NCBI GenBank assembly: GCA_020152595.1
Contig: JAIGNY010000703.1
Span: forward strand, 2,162,001 to 2,226,000
Length of the DNA stretch: 64,000 nucleotides
Source of the DNA: Chiridota heheva
Taxonomy: Eukaryota; Echinodermata; Holothuroidea; Apodida; Chiridotidae
Direction: 5' to 3'
Shown here: positions 1 to 10,962 of the stretch, piece after piece
Position numbering within the stretch: the stretch's first letter is position 1
How the letters are laid out: each line of letters starts with the position of its first letter
The notes under the pieces: model-generated
Told to the model about the DNA's origin: nothing
Database searches by the model: none
What the model saw: the letters and a program-made list of their open reading frames with translations, nothing else
Translations under genes and position numbers: made by a program

Positions 1-347
1 CACAGATTTCTTGCAATCAAATAAGGAAAATTAAAACTGGAAGTGATGTTACCAGCACAGCGGCATTCACTTTTGAATCTGTTTATGGGACAATACCTTT
101 TCTTTAATGTACTGCTCACCCCTTACAGTGGATTTTAAAATGACCTTTCTGTTTTCTTGCAGATTTTTTTCTTTTGTTTTAATTTTTTGAAGCACATCAC
201 ATCTAATGAATATTCAGTAAACAGGTAACTACCAATCATATTTCATGTTGTTATGTTCTCGACAATGACACATTTGAAAAAATTCTTCTCTGTATTGTCA
301 AGCTTTCTGGATTTTTTATTCATTTTATCGAATAAGTTGGCAACTTT

Positions 348-475
348 TGTTAATAAGAGGCATGATTCTTACCCACTTGCACCACAATACTGGTACTGAT
401 TTAATAGATAAGTGTACTGAGGCAAGTAGTATAAATTGTCTTGCTCAAGGACACAATGCAGGACTTGTACAGGGA
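348..475 (-). mobile_element. SINE S1 fragment (reverse orientation)
   Basis: The stretch around 438-475 (GCTCAAGGACACAATGCAGG and on) is the reverse complement of the segment just 3' of the B-box in the S1 SINE copies at 5113, 11168 and 16930. The fragment runs straight into the 22-bp tandem array, whose unit is the B-box part of the same SINE. Confidence 0.65.
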
Positions 476-836
476 ATCAAACCCCAGTACCTTTGGAATC
501 AAACCCCAGTACCTTTAAAATCAAAGCCCCTTTGGAATGCAGTATCAAACCCCAGTACCTTTAAAATACAAACCCCTTTAGAATCAAACCAGTTTGGAAT
601 CAAACCCCACTACCTTTAGAATACAAGCCTAGTACCTTTGGAATCAAACCCCAGTACCTTTGGAATCAAACCCCAGTACCTTTAAAATACAAACCCAGTA
701 CCTTTAGAATCAAACCCCAGTACCTTTGGAATCAAACCCCACTACCTTTAAAATACAAGCCCAGTACCTTTGGAATCAAACCCCAGTACCTTTGGAATCA
801 AACCCCAGTACCTTTGGAATACAAACCCAGTACCTT
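471..836. repeat. 22-bp minisatellite made of the SINE S1 B-box segment
   Basis: About 16 copies of a unit reading GGAATCAAACCCCAGTACCT plus TT, with some units shortened or ending AAAATAC. Its reverse complement, GGTACTGGGGTTTGATTCC, matches the pol III B-box region of the S1 SINE (GGGTACTGGGTTTCATTCCT at 11213). The array starts where the SINE fragment reaches that box. Confidence 0.9.
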
Positions 837-1033
837 TTCCATGACAAAATGAATATGCTTGACAACTAAATCTATTCTTTAACTAAACTATTTCAGCCTG
901 GAACATATGGTTGTATCCCCTTCTAAGAAATTTGGGATAGCCTTTACTCCTTTAATTTACAGTTCTATTTTTGAAATCTTTTTATGTAAAACATAAATAA
1001 AGGTATTTATTTTCTAATTCATTTTGCACACAG

Positions 1034-1086
1034 ACCCCATAGGACGGCAAGCGAGCACGATTGTCCTGAAGTAGCAGTTCTTCATG
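1034..1086 (+). CDS. Gene A internal exon, first one visible in the window
   Basis: A 53-nt exon between a TTTTGCACACAG acceptor and a GTGTGT donor. Only one frame is open: one leading base, then PHRTASEHDCPEVAVLH and one trailing G. That G plus AT of the next exon makes an Asp codon, so the phases agree. The peptide is basic then acidic and shows no known domain. The exon is short and the donor is weak, so it is the least certain exon of gene A after the microexon; phase agreement is the main support. Confidence 0.55.
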
Positions 1087-1315
1087 GTGTGTACTGTTTT
1101 TACATTTTCAGTGCAGATTTATTACAGTATGGAATGTTGAATTGACATTTAAATTGATAATAATAATCTTCAAGATTTAAGTAACGGTCTAGATGCACTG
1201 TTGGTCTTTTTCTGCCTCGATGTCACACAATACAGAAACATTTAAAGCAGTTTTGGTGCATGAAGAATTTCATTATAAGTTCTGACACTTCTGTTACTGC
1301 ATGTATCCCTATTTT

Positions 1316-1800
1316 CGAGGTCAAACATCTGGAAATGTTGTGGTGAATGGCGATGTAACAATGCTTTTGTGACAATCTCAAACTTTAGTCGAAGGGAAAA
1401 ACAAACATTCAGTTATCATTGCAGTCAATAGGAGAAAAACATATTTTTTGTCATTTTTCAACAAATACTAGACAGAATTTATTTTTCTTTAAAAATATTG
1501 TGTATTAAACAATAGTTTCCAAGATATATAAGTGCCATTAATTTTCGCGGACTGGCTGAGGTGACACAAGTATTCATAAAACATATCTGGTTGACTGTAC
1601 TGATAAAGTTATCCCCTCCAACTTGGCAAAACCGTACTGAGCCCGTACACGGATACGTCAACTCCAACCGCGAGAATTTACGCTCATGTTTATTTGAAAA
1701 GACTCCAAAAGCAGGGATCCAGGTGTGATTGTTAAATGTCAAAGTCCAAAACGTGGAGGGACCTTGAAAACTTTGCTTTGTTGCTATTTTCATTATTTTA
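1316..1800. repeat. Interspersed repeat family F, copy 1
   Basis: Sequence from TCGAGGTCAAACATCTGGAA through the GACTGGCTGAGG segment recurs, diverged, at 16123-16460. Both copies are bordered by AT-rich intron or intergenic DNA. No terminal repeats or coding capacity were seen, so the class is unknown. Confidence 0.65.
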
Positions 1801-1895
1801 ATTGATTTTAAAACATTTAAGTTACTTTGTTACCATCACCAGTTCCTACACCTTCAACTATTCTAACTACAATGAACTATTTATTCATATTTCAG

Positions 1896-2058
1896 ATTAC
1901 GATGAGAAACACTCCCGGAAAGGCAGTAACTCGAGTCTGAGTAGCAACGTGAGCATTACAAGTATTGGCAGCACAAGTTCACCCATCCTCACATTGTCAT
2001 CCAAGGACCACAGGTCACCATCTTGCCATCACAGTAATGGCGGTATTATGTGCAATGG
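1896..2058 (+). CDS. Gene A exon, Ser-rich tail
   Basis: A 163-nt exon between a TATTTCAG acceptor and a GTAAGG donor, phase 1 in and phase 2 out. It encodes YDEKHSRKGSNSSLSSNVSI followed by more Ser/Thr-rich sequence to GGIMCN. About a third of the residues are Ser, and RKGSNSS resembles a basophilic kinase site. The composition suggests a disordered, phosphorylated linker. There is no fold to assign. Confidence 0.75.
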
Positions 2059-2492
2059 GTAAGGTTAAAACATTTTTCAAACCCATTTCATTAGAAGAAC
2101 TTTATTCCTGCCAAAAATTACAACATTTACAAATATACATAAGAGTTCAATAAGTTACATCTTTAAAAATGAAGAAGTTAAACATAATTTATTATTATGT
2201 ATTTTGTTTTTTTTGCCCCAATAAGCTACTCTGACTGGTAAGAGTAGAAGCCCTTTACAACTGTTGAAATATGTATGTCCATTTTCAATATAAATAAGCT
2301 CTTTTATTTGTTATAATCTGTTATAATATAGATTTGCAAAAAGTGAAAATAAAGTGTGTTTTAATCAATCAATTGATCAATCAATCAATTTGATTTTAAA
2401 TGATTTGGTATGATAGTAACATACATAACAGAATGGAAATCATTTAGATTTTAGAGGCATTTACCATTTACATACCCATTTAAAACACTTAC

Positions 2493-2720
2493 AAGGGGTC
2501 CTGATATGTGGGAGAGTATGACAAATGTATCCTGGTTGGGCCTCTAATTAAGGGGTCCTGATATGTGGGAGAGTATGACAAGTGTATCCAGGTTGGGCCT
2601 CTAATTAAGGGGTCCTGATATGTGGGAGAGTATGACAAATGTATCCTGGTTAGGCCTCTAATTAAGGGGTCCTGATATGTGGGAGAGTATGACAAATGTA
2701 GCCTGGTTGGGCCTCTAATT
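2493..2720. repeat. 57-bp minisatellite, 4 copies
   Basis: Exactly four units of 57 bp, each starting AAGGGGTCCTGATATGTGGG and ending GGGCCTCTAATT, with few substitutions. It lies in the gene A intron 208 bp before exon 2929-3064. The unit is a multiple of three, so an open frame crosses it, but this does not look like a gene. Confidence 0.9.
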
Positions 2721-2928
2721 TGGGTAACCACAAAGTGCCCCCCTCCATTTAGTTTCTTTCAAAATTCTCTTTCATATAGGATTAAGTAAACTAATCCTTT
2801 CAAAGTTCACTATTTTTTAACATTAAAAGCATCTCTTATACAAGTAAGACTGTATAACACTTGTGCAAGGAATGTTAGTGAAGTTTTTAATAAGATTTTT
2901 TCATTCCATTATTCTTCTTTGTTTGTAG

Positions 2929-3064
2929 CTCAATGCCTTCAGTCAGTTACACACACAGACCTAGGATATCCAGTAACAGATCTGATCCAGGCAGGCCCCC
3001 AGGATCTTATACAACAAGTCCAGTACCTGTACCTAGTATTTCAGAGAGTAAGCTGTCTGATCAG
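2929..3064 (+). CDS. Gene A exon, Ser/Pro-rich tail
   Basis: A 136-nt exon between a TTTGTTTGTAG acceptor and a strong GTAAGC donor. It enters in phase 2 and leaves in phase 0. It encodes SMPSVSYTHRPRISSNRSDP, then a Pro/Gly/Ser stretch (GRPPGSYTTSPVPVPSISES) and KLSDQ. The TSP step is a possible proline-directed kinase site. The sequence is low complexity and probably disordered. Confidence 0.75.
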
Positions 3065-3225
3065 GTAAGCTGTTTCATCTGTAACTTGTCAAATTAAAGG
3101 TAGTATATACATCTATCAACAGCAACATTGACACTTACAACAAGGGATGAAAGTTTGTGGTTATACATCACGGAATGTGAAACAAAGTAGTGCTTGATGC
3201 AACGCAAGCTTAACTCATGAAAGCA

Positions 3226-4518
3226 GGTGGCTGAGTTGGTAGAGTGCACAAATAAGTTGGTAGAGTGCACAAATAAGTTGGTAGAGCGCACGAATGAGTT
3301 GGTAGAGCGCACGAATGAGTTGGTAGAGCGCACGAATGAATTGGTAGTACTCACGAATGAGTTGGTAGAGTGCACGGATGAGTTGGGAGAGCACAAGGAT
3401 GAGTTGGTAGAGGGCACGAATGACTTGGTAGAGCGCACGAATGAGTTGGTAAAGCGCACGAATGAGTTGGTAAAGCGCACGAATGAGTTGGTAAAGCGCA
3501 CGCGAATGAGTTGGTAGAGCGCACGAATGAGTTGGTAGAGCGCACGAATGAGTTGGTAGAGTGAATGAGTTGGTAGAGCGCACGAATGAGTTGGTAGAGC
3601 GCACGAATGAGTTGGTAGAGCGCACGAATGAGTTGGTAAAGCGCACGAATGAGTTGGTAGAGCGCACGAATGAGTTGGTAGAGCGCACGAATGAGTTGGT
3701 AGAGCGCACGAATGGGTTGGTAGAGCGCACGAATGGGTTGGTAGAGCGCACGAATGGGTTGGTAGAGCGCACGAATGGGTTGGTAGAGCGCCACGAATGG
3801 GTTGGTAGAGAATGAATGGGTTGGTAGAGCGCCGAATGGGTTGGTAGAGCGCACGAATGGGTTGGTAGAGCGCCACGAATGGGTTGGTAGAGCGCACGAA
3901 TGGGTTGGTAGAGCGCACGAATGGGTAGAGCGCACGAATGGGTTGGTAGAGCGCACGAATGGGTTGGTAGAGCGTGAATGGGTTGGTAGAGCGCCGCGAA
4001 TGAGTTGGTAGAGCGCACGGATGGGTTGGTAGAGCGCGCGAATGGTTGGTAGAGCGCACGAATGAGTTGGTAGAGCGCGTGAATGAGTTGGTAGAGCGCT
4101 TTCGAATGAGTTGGTAGAGCGCACGAATGAGTTGGTAGAGCGCCGCGAATGAGTTGGTAGAGCGCACGAATGAGTTGGTAAAGCGCCACGAATGAGTTGG
4201 TAGAGCGCATGGATGGGTTGGTAGAGCGCGAATGGGTTGGTAAAGCGCACGAATGAGTTGGTAGAGCGCACGAATGAGTTGGTAGAGCGCATGGATGAGT
4301 TGGTAGAGCGCCGAATGAGTTGGTAGAGCGCACGAATGGGTTGGTAGAGCGCACGAAAAAAAATGGTTGGTAGAGCGCACGAATGGGTTTGTAGAAAAAA
4401 TGGGTTCGTAGAGGGCACGAATGGTTTCGTAGAGGGCACGAATGGGTTCGTAGAGGGCACGGATGGGTTCGTATAGGGCACGAATAAGTTGGTAGAGGGC
4501 ACTGATGAGTTGGTACAA
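3226..4518. repeat. 21-bp minisatellite made of the tRNA A-box/D-arm segment
   Basis: About 60 copies of GAGTTGGTAGAGCGCACGAAT and variants (GGGTT in the centre, GGGTTCGTAGAGGG at the right). The unit equals the D-arm and A-box of a tRNA-derived SINE, CAGTTGGTAGAGCGCACGAC in the copy near 20010. Left of the array is GGTGGCTGAGTTGGTAGAG; right of it follow an anticodon-arm-like stretch and AGTCCAGATTTGAGTCCAC, resembling the T-arm/B-box. It therefore looks like one tRNA-like head whose A-box was amplified. It lies in a gene A intron and is CpG-rich. Confidence 0.9.
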
Positions 4519-4754
4519 TGCTTGATGCTCTGTAGAGTCCAGATTTGAGTCCACAAGAATCAACAAGGTGATTTCTCCTCTCATTGAGTGCAGAATTATT
4601 ATTGTCATCACTTACCCCTTATTCAGCCATTTGGAGAAGTGGACATTGGTGAGGATGATAAATTGCAGGCACTATGCCAGGAGAGTGATTATTGTTGATT
4701 GATTTTAAAAGAGATTTCTAATATATTTTATCATTACCTCCTTTCTTCTTACAG

Positions 4755-4783
4755 GGAAAATCAACTACATCTGTTTTTGGAAG
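4755..4783 (+). CDS. Gene A 29-nt microexon
   Basis: A very short exon (GKSTTSVFG plus two bases) between a polypyrimidine tract ending TTCTTCTTACAG and a good GTATGT donor. It enters in phase 0, matching exon 2929-3064, and leaves in phase 2, matching exon 10963-11079. At 29 nt it is not a multiple of three, so skipping it would shift the frame of everything downstream. It follows the 1.3-kb A-box minisatellite and precedes a 6.2-kb intron. Confidence 0.6.
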
Positions 4784-5112
4784 GTATGTATTCTTTTCTC
4801 CTTTTTCATGCAATATTTTCATCCAATTATTATCAATGATAATTATTAATGAATCACTTATTCATAATCAATTAATCAATCTTGAATCAATTATTATCAA
4901 TGATAATTATCATTATTCTGCATAACCAAAGGACAAATTAAGCAGCCAATCATATATAGGCACTATATGTAATCTTTTTTCCTTTTTCATCCATTTATCA
5001 TTCATTATTATTTACTAATAATCAATGAATCAATCATTGATATTCAATTAATCAATCAATTATTGATTTTATTAGATTGTTTGTCAAAATGTTGTTTTCA
5101 ATCAGTAACAAA
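4784..5112. other. Intron, AT-rich
   Basis: Imperfect repeats of ATCAAT and TTATTA words (TCAATTATTATCAATGATAA occurs in related forms) lie next to exon 4755-4783. No element or exon is recognised. Confidence 0.5.
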
Positions 5113-5345
5113 TGCAGTGGTTAGAGGGTCAAACTTTTACACACCATGTACAGGGTTTGATTCCCATCACAAGTCCTGCATTGTTTCTTCAAACAAAATT
5201 GTTTTCTCCACCTACTTCAGTCCACTCAGCTGTGAAAAGAGTACCAGCACTGCTGGGGAGTTAACCTGTGATGAACTGGTGTCCCATCCAGGGAGAGTCA
5301 TTGACTCTCTTCTGCTTGCACCACAGACCTTGGGGTTGTGGGCCT
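5113..5345 (+). mobile_element. SINE S1, tRNA-derived, copy 2
   Basis: GTGGTTAGAGGGTC and then CAGGGTTTGATTCCCATC are A- and B-box-like. The body includes CAGTCCACTCAGCTGTGAAA, the ACTGCTGGGGAGTTAACCTG block and GGTGTCCCATCCAGGG, shared with the copies at 11168 and 16930. A pol III-transcribed SINE is inferred. Confidence 0.75.
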
Positions 5346-5772
5346 TCATCACTTGGGAAAGGATTTCACCAATAAAATTCACAAAGAATTGTGAGGAATT
5401 TGAGGCGGTGATGTGACCTCTAGTGTGATTTCAGTTATTTCAACAAAAATCTTGTTCAAATTTAAACTTGAGTATATCTTTTAAGGGACAGAATTTGTGA
5501 ATGATTTTGTAACCATTGTGTTCCCCTTTATTGCCCTCCTACAGCACATATGATATAAAACATGCTTTAAAAAAATACAGATCTAGTTTTTGACACTCGT
5601 TTTGTTGTTCAAATTACTTAAGGTATTTATAAGAAATAATTATGATTTAAACATTTGTATCAAAACTTTTCTGTACCATCATGTACGCGAAAAGTGTGTT
5701 AGAATATTCTTGAGACCCAAGAAACATATGCCCTCACTTTTCGGCCGCCAACTCCTATAACATCTCCTTTAA

Positions 5773-5869
5773 CCCTTACTCTACCACGCAGCAATATTAT
5801 CACCATTTTGGGTGCCCCATCTTTGACTCCCCCTTCCAAGTTTTCAAAAAAGTGCTGGTAAAGTAAGGA
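5773..5869. mobile_element. piggyBac-like MITE T1, copy 1 (TTAA-flanked)
   Basis: The element is 97 bp, between TTAA at 5769-5772 and TTAA at 5870-5873. The ends are inverted, CCCTTACTCTACCA at the left against TCCTTACTTTACCA at the right. The middle has GCAATATTATCACC, which is more palindromic in the copy at 40595. TTAA duplication is the hallmark of the piggyBac superfamily. Confidence 0.8.
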
Positions 5870-5954
5870 TTAATCAACCCGCAGCAAGTGTGCCAACTCA
5901 AAAATATATGCAGCATGATCCCAGTGGGCGGCCCACTAAAGCGGAACGAGCCTG

Positions 5955-7210
5955 ATAATGCTGTTCGGAAGAAAGAGGACCCTTCAATCAAACCTCCTTC
6001 ATCTCGGCATCAAATCTACCACTCTAGGCACCTTCTCCTGGCCCACTCTTCCTCCTTGGGCCACCCCTCTTCTTTCTATCCACCTTGGCCTCTCCACTCA
6101 TCACAAAACCCAAACCACTCTAACCTCTTTATCAATCTTCACAACCAAATCAAAGACCAACTCTCAAACTACACCTCCATCTATACTGATGGCTCCAAGG
6201 AAGGTGACAAGACTGCTGCTGCTGCCATCATCAAACGTCACCCTCAGTAACAGGCTTCCCGACTACTCATCCATCTTTTTAGCCGAGGCAAAGGCCATCC
6301 TCCTCACCCTCAACTTTATTGAGTACTCTCCACTCAGTCACTTTGCCATCTTCTCCGACTCCAAGAATGTCCTTACTTCTTTACTCAATTTAAAATGGGA
6401 TAACTCTACATCCAACCTCCTCCTCTGAAAGCTTCTTTCGCCTACCCTCTGCAGGAAAAGTATTCTTTTCTTCTGGATACCCAGCCATGTTGGCATCCCT
6501 TGCAATGACAGGGCTGATGCAGCCGCTAAGCTTGTCCTCAACCTCCCCCTACCCCATTTCCCAAAACCCTTTCTGACATCAAACCGCTTATCGCTTCCCT
6601 TGTTTGGACCGCTGGCAAACCTCATGGGACTCCCAAATTGATAACAAACTTCATGTCATCCAGCCCACCATTCTGATCAAACCCACTATCCACAACCCCT
6701 GTCATGTCGACAACGTTCATATTACCCATCTTAGAATAGGTCACACCCACCTCACTCACTCCCATTTTACTCACTCCCACCTCACTCACTCCCACCTCCT
6801 TATTGGCTGCCCCCAACCCCTCTGCAACAATTGCCATTGCACCCCCACAGTCCATCACGTTTTCCTTGCTTGCCCCCTGTACAACCTTCCCAGAGCTTCC
6901 CTCGCTCCCCACAACTCAATTGCCAAGCTCTTCCAGAAAAACCCTCCGGATAAAATTATCTCCTTCCTTCATCATGCTTCCCTCTGTAATCATATTTAGT
7001 CCTCTCCCCCCCCTCTCTCTACTTTTCTTTTTCTTCACCCATGCACCTCCTCTCTTGATCCCAACTTTCTGACTTTTAGTTCTCGTATTTCTCTCAATCT
7101 CCCTGTTTTCTTTCCTTCCTACCTCTAGAATGAGCTAACCTCTCGAGCACAATTTAAGCTTTGTTGTCATGTTGCCGTTAAGCCCTCATCAGACAAACAA
7201 ACCCTTCAAT
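5955..7210 (+). mobile_element. 5'-truncated non-LTR retrotransposon, RNase H and 3' end
   Basis: Sequence from about 5955 matches the 3' third of the retrotransposon at 45650-49510 in the opposite orientation. It encodes an RNase H start (YTSIYTDGSKEGDKTAAAA) and later a HVGI-type motif, in several broken frames. The tail has CCGTTAAGCCCTCATCAGAC and CAAACAAACC as in the longer copy. Frameshifts and stops make it inactive. It sits between two T1 MITEs inside a gene A intron. Confidence 0.85.
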
Positions 7211-7227
7211 AATCAGCCTGTGCTTAA

Positions 7228-7321
7228 TCCTTACTCTCACATGGCAATATTATCACCGTTTTGGGTGCACTGGACTTCGCCTTCCAAGCGCGTTTTCAAA
7301 AAAGTGCTGGTAGAGTAAGGG
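7228..7321. mobile_element. piggyBac-like MITE T1, copy 2
   Basis: TTAA at 7224-7227 is followed by TCCTTACTCTCACATGGCAA, with a right end GTGCTGGTAGAGTAAGG. The right TTAA has decayed to GCCA. The interior matches the copies at 5773 and 40595. Confidence 0.75.
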
Positions 7322-7329
7322 CCAACATT

Positions 7330-7780
7330 TCCTTTAATTATTTTCTTTGCCAATATTGTTTATTGCCTTCAAGAATAAAAAGAAATTGGTGGCTGATCAC
7401 TTTCAACTAATCTGAAAACAAAAGCTTGCACATGCCCATTTTTACAAAATGCCATCTCATTTTAAATACATTGTACAATTGTACATGTATTACATTTATT
7501 TCATTGTGTTTGCTATGTCTGCATTTTGTTTGTCCCTCGCTAAGGTTTGTGTGTTTTGTTTTTTGGCGAATTTAGAAACTTTCACATAAGGGTACATTAA
7601 ATATTTTGGAGAGATTTCAGTTTAGGTTTTTGCAATTAAAACCCCTGGAACAATGGTTTGTGTCATATCAGGTTTTGCAATGCATCAAGAATTGCATTGT
7701 GTGATTGATGGTGTTACTGTAGGTGCACCAGGGGTGGCTGATAGAAGGCTATGTTGGGGATGGAAAGTGTATTTGGGATG
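7330..7780. other. Intron, no feature seen
   Basis: AT-rich unique sequence between the T1 MITE and the 35-bp satellite. No exon or repeat recognised. Confidence 0.5.
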
Positions 7781-7786
7781 GTAAGT

Positions 7787-9852
7787 GAATGGAGCATGTG
7801 GGTGGATGGAGGATGGTAGGTGAATGGAGCATGTGGGTGGATGGAGGCTGGTAAGTGAATGGAGCATGTGGGTGGATGGTAAGTGGTAGGTGAATGGAGC
7901 ATGTGGGTGGATGGAGGATGGTAGGTGAATGGAGCATGTGGGTGGATGGAGGATGGTAGGTGAATGGAGCATGTGGGTGGATGGAGGATGCAGTGGGTGG
8001 ATGGAGGATGGTAGGTGAATGGAGCATGTGGGTGGATGGAGGATGGTTAGTGAATGGAGCATGTGGGTGGATGGAGGATGGTAGGTGAATGGAGCATGTG
8101 GGTGGATGGAGGATGGTAGGTGAATGGAGCATGTGGGTGGATGGAGGATGGTTAGTGAATGGAGCATGTGGGTGGATGGAGGATGGTAGGTGAAGTGAGA
8201 TGGAGGATGGTAGTGAATGGAGCATGTGGGTGGATGGAGGATGGTAGTGAATGGAGCATGTGGGTGGATGGAGGATGGTTAGTGAATGGAGCATGTGGGT
8301 GGATGGAGGATGGTAAGTGAATGGAGCATGTGGATGGATGGAGGATGGTAGTGAATGGTGCATGTGGGTGGATGGAGTTAGGTGAATGTGGGTGGATGGA
8401 GGATGGTAGGTGAATGGAGCATGTGGGGGATGGATGGAGGATGGTAAGTGAATGGAGCATGTGGGTGGATGGAGGATGGTGGGTGGTGAATGGAGCATGA
8501 ATGGGTGGATGGAGGATGTGAATAGGTTGGATGGAGGATGGAATGGAGCATGTGGGTGGATGGAGGATGGTGAATGGAGGTGAATGGAGCATGTGGGTGG
8601 ATGGAGGATGGTAGGTGAATGGAGCATGTGGGTGGATGGAGGATGGTGGATGGAGGATGGTAGTGAATGGAGCATGTGGGTGGATGGATGGCATGTGAAT
8701 GGGTGGATGGAGGATGGTGAATGGAGCATGTGGGTGGATGGAGGATGGATGTGGGTGAATGGAGCCTGTGGGTGGATGGAGGATGGAATGGAGCATGTGG
8801 GTGGATGGAGGATGGTAGGTGAATGGAGCCATGTGGGTGGATGGAGGATGGTAGGTGAATGGAGCATGTGGGTGGATGGAGGATGGTAGGTGAATGGAGC
8901 CTGATGGGTGGATGGATGTGGGTGGATGGTAGGTGAATGGAGCATGTGGGGGATGGAGGATGGATGGGATGTGGGTGGATGGAGGATGGGTGAATGGAGC
9001 ATGTGGGTGGATGGAGGATGGTAGGTGAATGGAGCATGTGGGGTGGATGGAGGATGGTAGTGAATGGAGCATGTGGGTGGATGGAGGATGGTGGAGGTGG
9101 TAAATGGAGCATGTGGGTGGATGGAGGATGGTAGGTGAATGGAGCATGTGGGTGGATGGAGGAGTGAATGGAGCATGTGGGTGGTGGGGATGGATGGAGG
9201 ATGGAGCAGTGGTTGGTGGATGGATGGGAATGGAATGGCATGTGGGTGGATGGAGGATGGTAGGTGAATGGAGCATGTGGGTGGTGAATAGGTGAATGGA
9301 GCATGTGGGTGGATGGAGGATGGTAAGTGAATGGAGCCTGTGGGTGGATGGAGGATGGTAGGTAAATGGAGTGGGTGGATGAGGATGGGGGATGGAGGAT
9401 GGATGGAGGATGGTAAATGGAGCATGTGGGTGGATGGAGGATGGTAGGTGAATGGAGCATGTGGGTGGATGGAGGATGGTAAGTGAATGGAGCATGTGGG
9501 TGGATGGAGGATGGTAGGTGAATGGAGCATGTGGGTGGATGGAGGATGGTAGGTGAATGGAGCATGTGGGTGGATGGAGGATGGTAGGTGAATGGAGCAT
9601 GTGGGTGGATGGAGGATGGTAAGTGAATGGAGCATGTGGGTGGATGGTAGGTGAATGGAGCATGTGGGTGGATGGAGGATGGTAAGTGAATGGAGCATGT
9701 GGGTGGATGGAGGATGGTAAGTGAATGGAGCATGTGGGTGGATGGAGGATGGTAGGTGAATGGAGCATGTGGGTGGATGGAGGATGGTAGGTGAATGGAG
9801 CATGTGGGTGGATGGAGGATGGTAAGTGAATGGAGCATGTGGGTGGATGGTA
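7787..9852. repeat. 35-bp minisatellite, about 59 copies
   Basis: The unit is GTGAATGGAGCATGTGGGTG followed by GATGGAGGATGGTAG. The outer parts are near-perfect; the middle (8180-9420) is broken by deletions and scrambled units. It is G-rich and strand-asymmetric. Minus-strand frames of 500-700 codons cross it (repeats of HPPSTHMLHSPTIL) but consist only of repeat, so they are not genes. Confidence 0.95.
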
Positions 9853-10445
9853 GATGAATCGGGTAATGGTAGGTGGGGTTGGTAAGATGGATGAGTTGGC
9901 AATGATTGGATAAAGAGTGTGGTGGGGTAGAGGGTGGGAATGGTGCATGATAAGTGGAATCGGCAGGAATTTGTGGTAGATGGAAGATTAAGCAGAAAGT
10001 GGAGTACTTCAGAACCAAGATTAAACGGTGGGGGCTAAGGGTTGCTAGTAATATGTGTATAAGGCATATTATAAATAGAAAGGGGAGTTGTATTAATTTT
10101 GAGATACCTCATTTCATATTTTGTTGAATGCATGTCCAAGACCTTCATGTGTTTTTATACATCTTGAGATCTTCAGCTGTTGGTAGCTTCTAATAATGTC
10201 TTTTCCATGCAAATGTTGGCAGGGGGTATGACCAAGATGGAGAAGCTATTAGATGCAGCTGCAATATTGTGGTAGAAGATAAGGAAAACAATGGATAAAC
10301 TTAAGAAAATGCAGAACTATTCAACAGATCACATCACAAATTTACATATTCAAAAAGGTCTAAAATGGTCAATTTTCAACAATCTAGCTTATATTGCTTC
10401 TTGGTGTCATTGGTTATTTGTCCCCAAGTATATTATTTAGTCGCA
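9853..10445. other. Intron, no clear feature
   Basis: Degenerate GT-rich edge of the satellite to about 9990, then AT-rich sequence with nothing recognised. Confidence 0.45.
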
Positions 10446-10915
10446 CTTTGCTATTAAAGTAATATTCCCGTGAACTTTCATATTGATGATATTGCACTTT
10501 AAAGGACAATGTTGACATCTTATTCTGCTCTGGAGTTATTACATTTCAAATATTTCACCATTTTGTTGAAAAAGTTGACCTTGTACTGTACAGTGTGATG
10601 TCAAAATTGCAGATCGCAGACAATACTTGTGTATTTCTGTGAAATTTGTATCTTTCTCAATTATTGGAATCATTTTGTGTTTGATTATTGAGATGGGGTA
10701 TAACATGCACGTTTAATACAAGAACATGCTTTGTCCATCTGGTCATGTATGTACACTCTACATGACAGAAAAGTAACTTTTCATTAAATTAAAGATTTAG
10801 AAAATGATCTTAATTATGACATAACACTTTGCACTGCAGGGTCATGTTTCAACACTTTGGGTGAAATATTTCAAGTTGCAATAACTGCTAAATGAAAATT
10901 AATTCATAGGAGTAT
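10446..10915. mobile_element. MITE family B, copy 1
   Basis: The left end AATATTCCCGTGAAC, the internal GAGATGGGGTATAACATGCA and the right half CTAAATGAAAATTAATTC are shared with 27000-28050, 56893-57660 and 60648-61150. The two halves are diverged inverted copies of each other (GTTATTACATTTCAAA against TTTCAAGTTGCAATAACT). No protein is encoded. Confidence 0.7.
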
Positions 10916-10962
10916 TCCGTTATGGGTCATTTGCATTTGGTTTCTTGATCTTCTATTATCAG

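Larger units (their letters stand above)
1..1033 (+). other. Intron of gene A (partial) with SINE fragment and minisatellite
   Basis: No coding exon was found here. AT-rich sequence fills 1-345, a reversed SINE fragment is at about 348-475, the 22-bp array at 471-836, and plain AT-rich intron follows to the acceptor at 1033. Confidence 0.6.

Noticed and set aside
3094..4611. Minus-strand frames of 380-505 codons (ALPTHSC, RSTNSFV, ALYQLIR)
   Set aside because: The same 21-bp unit read in three frames; it is an intronic minisatellite.
7749..10018. Minus-strand open frames of 500-717 codons (HPPSTHMLHSPTIL repeats)
   Set aside because: They are products of the stop-free 35-bp satellite in all three frames, with no unique coding sequence or splice partners.
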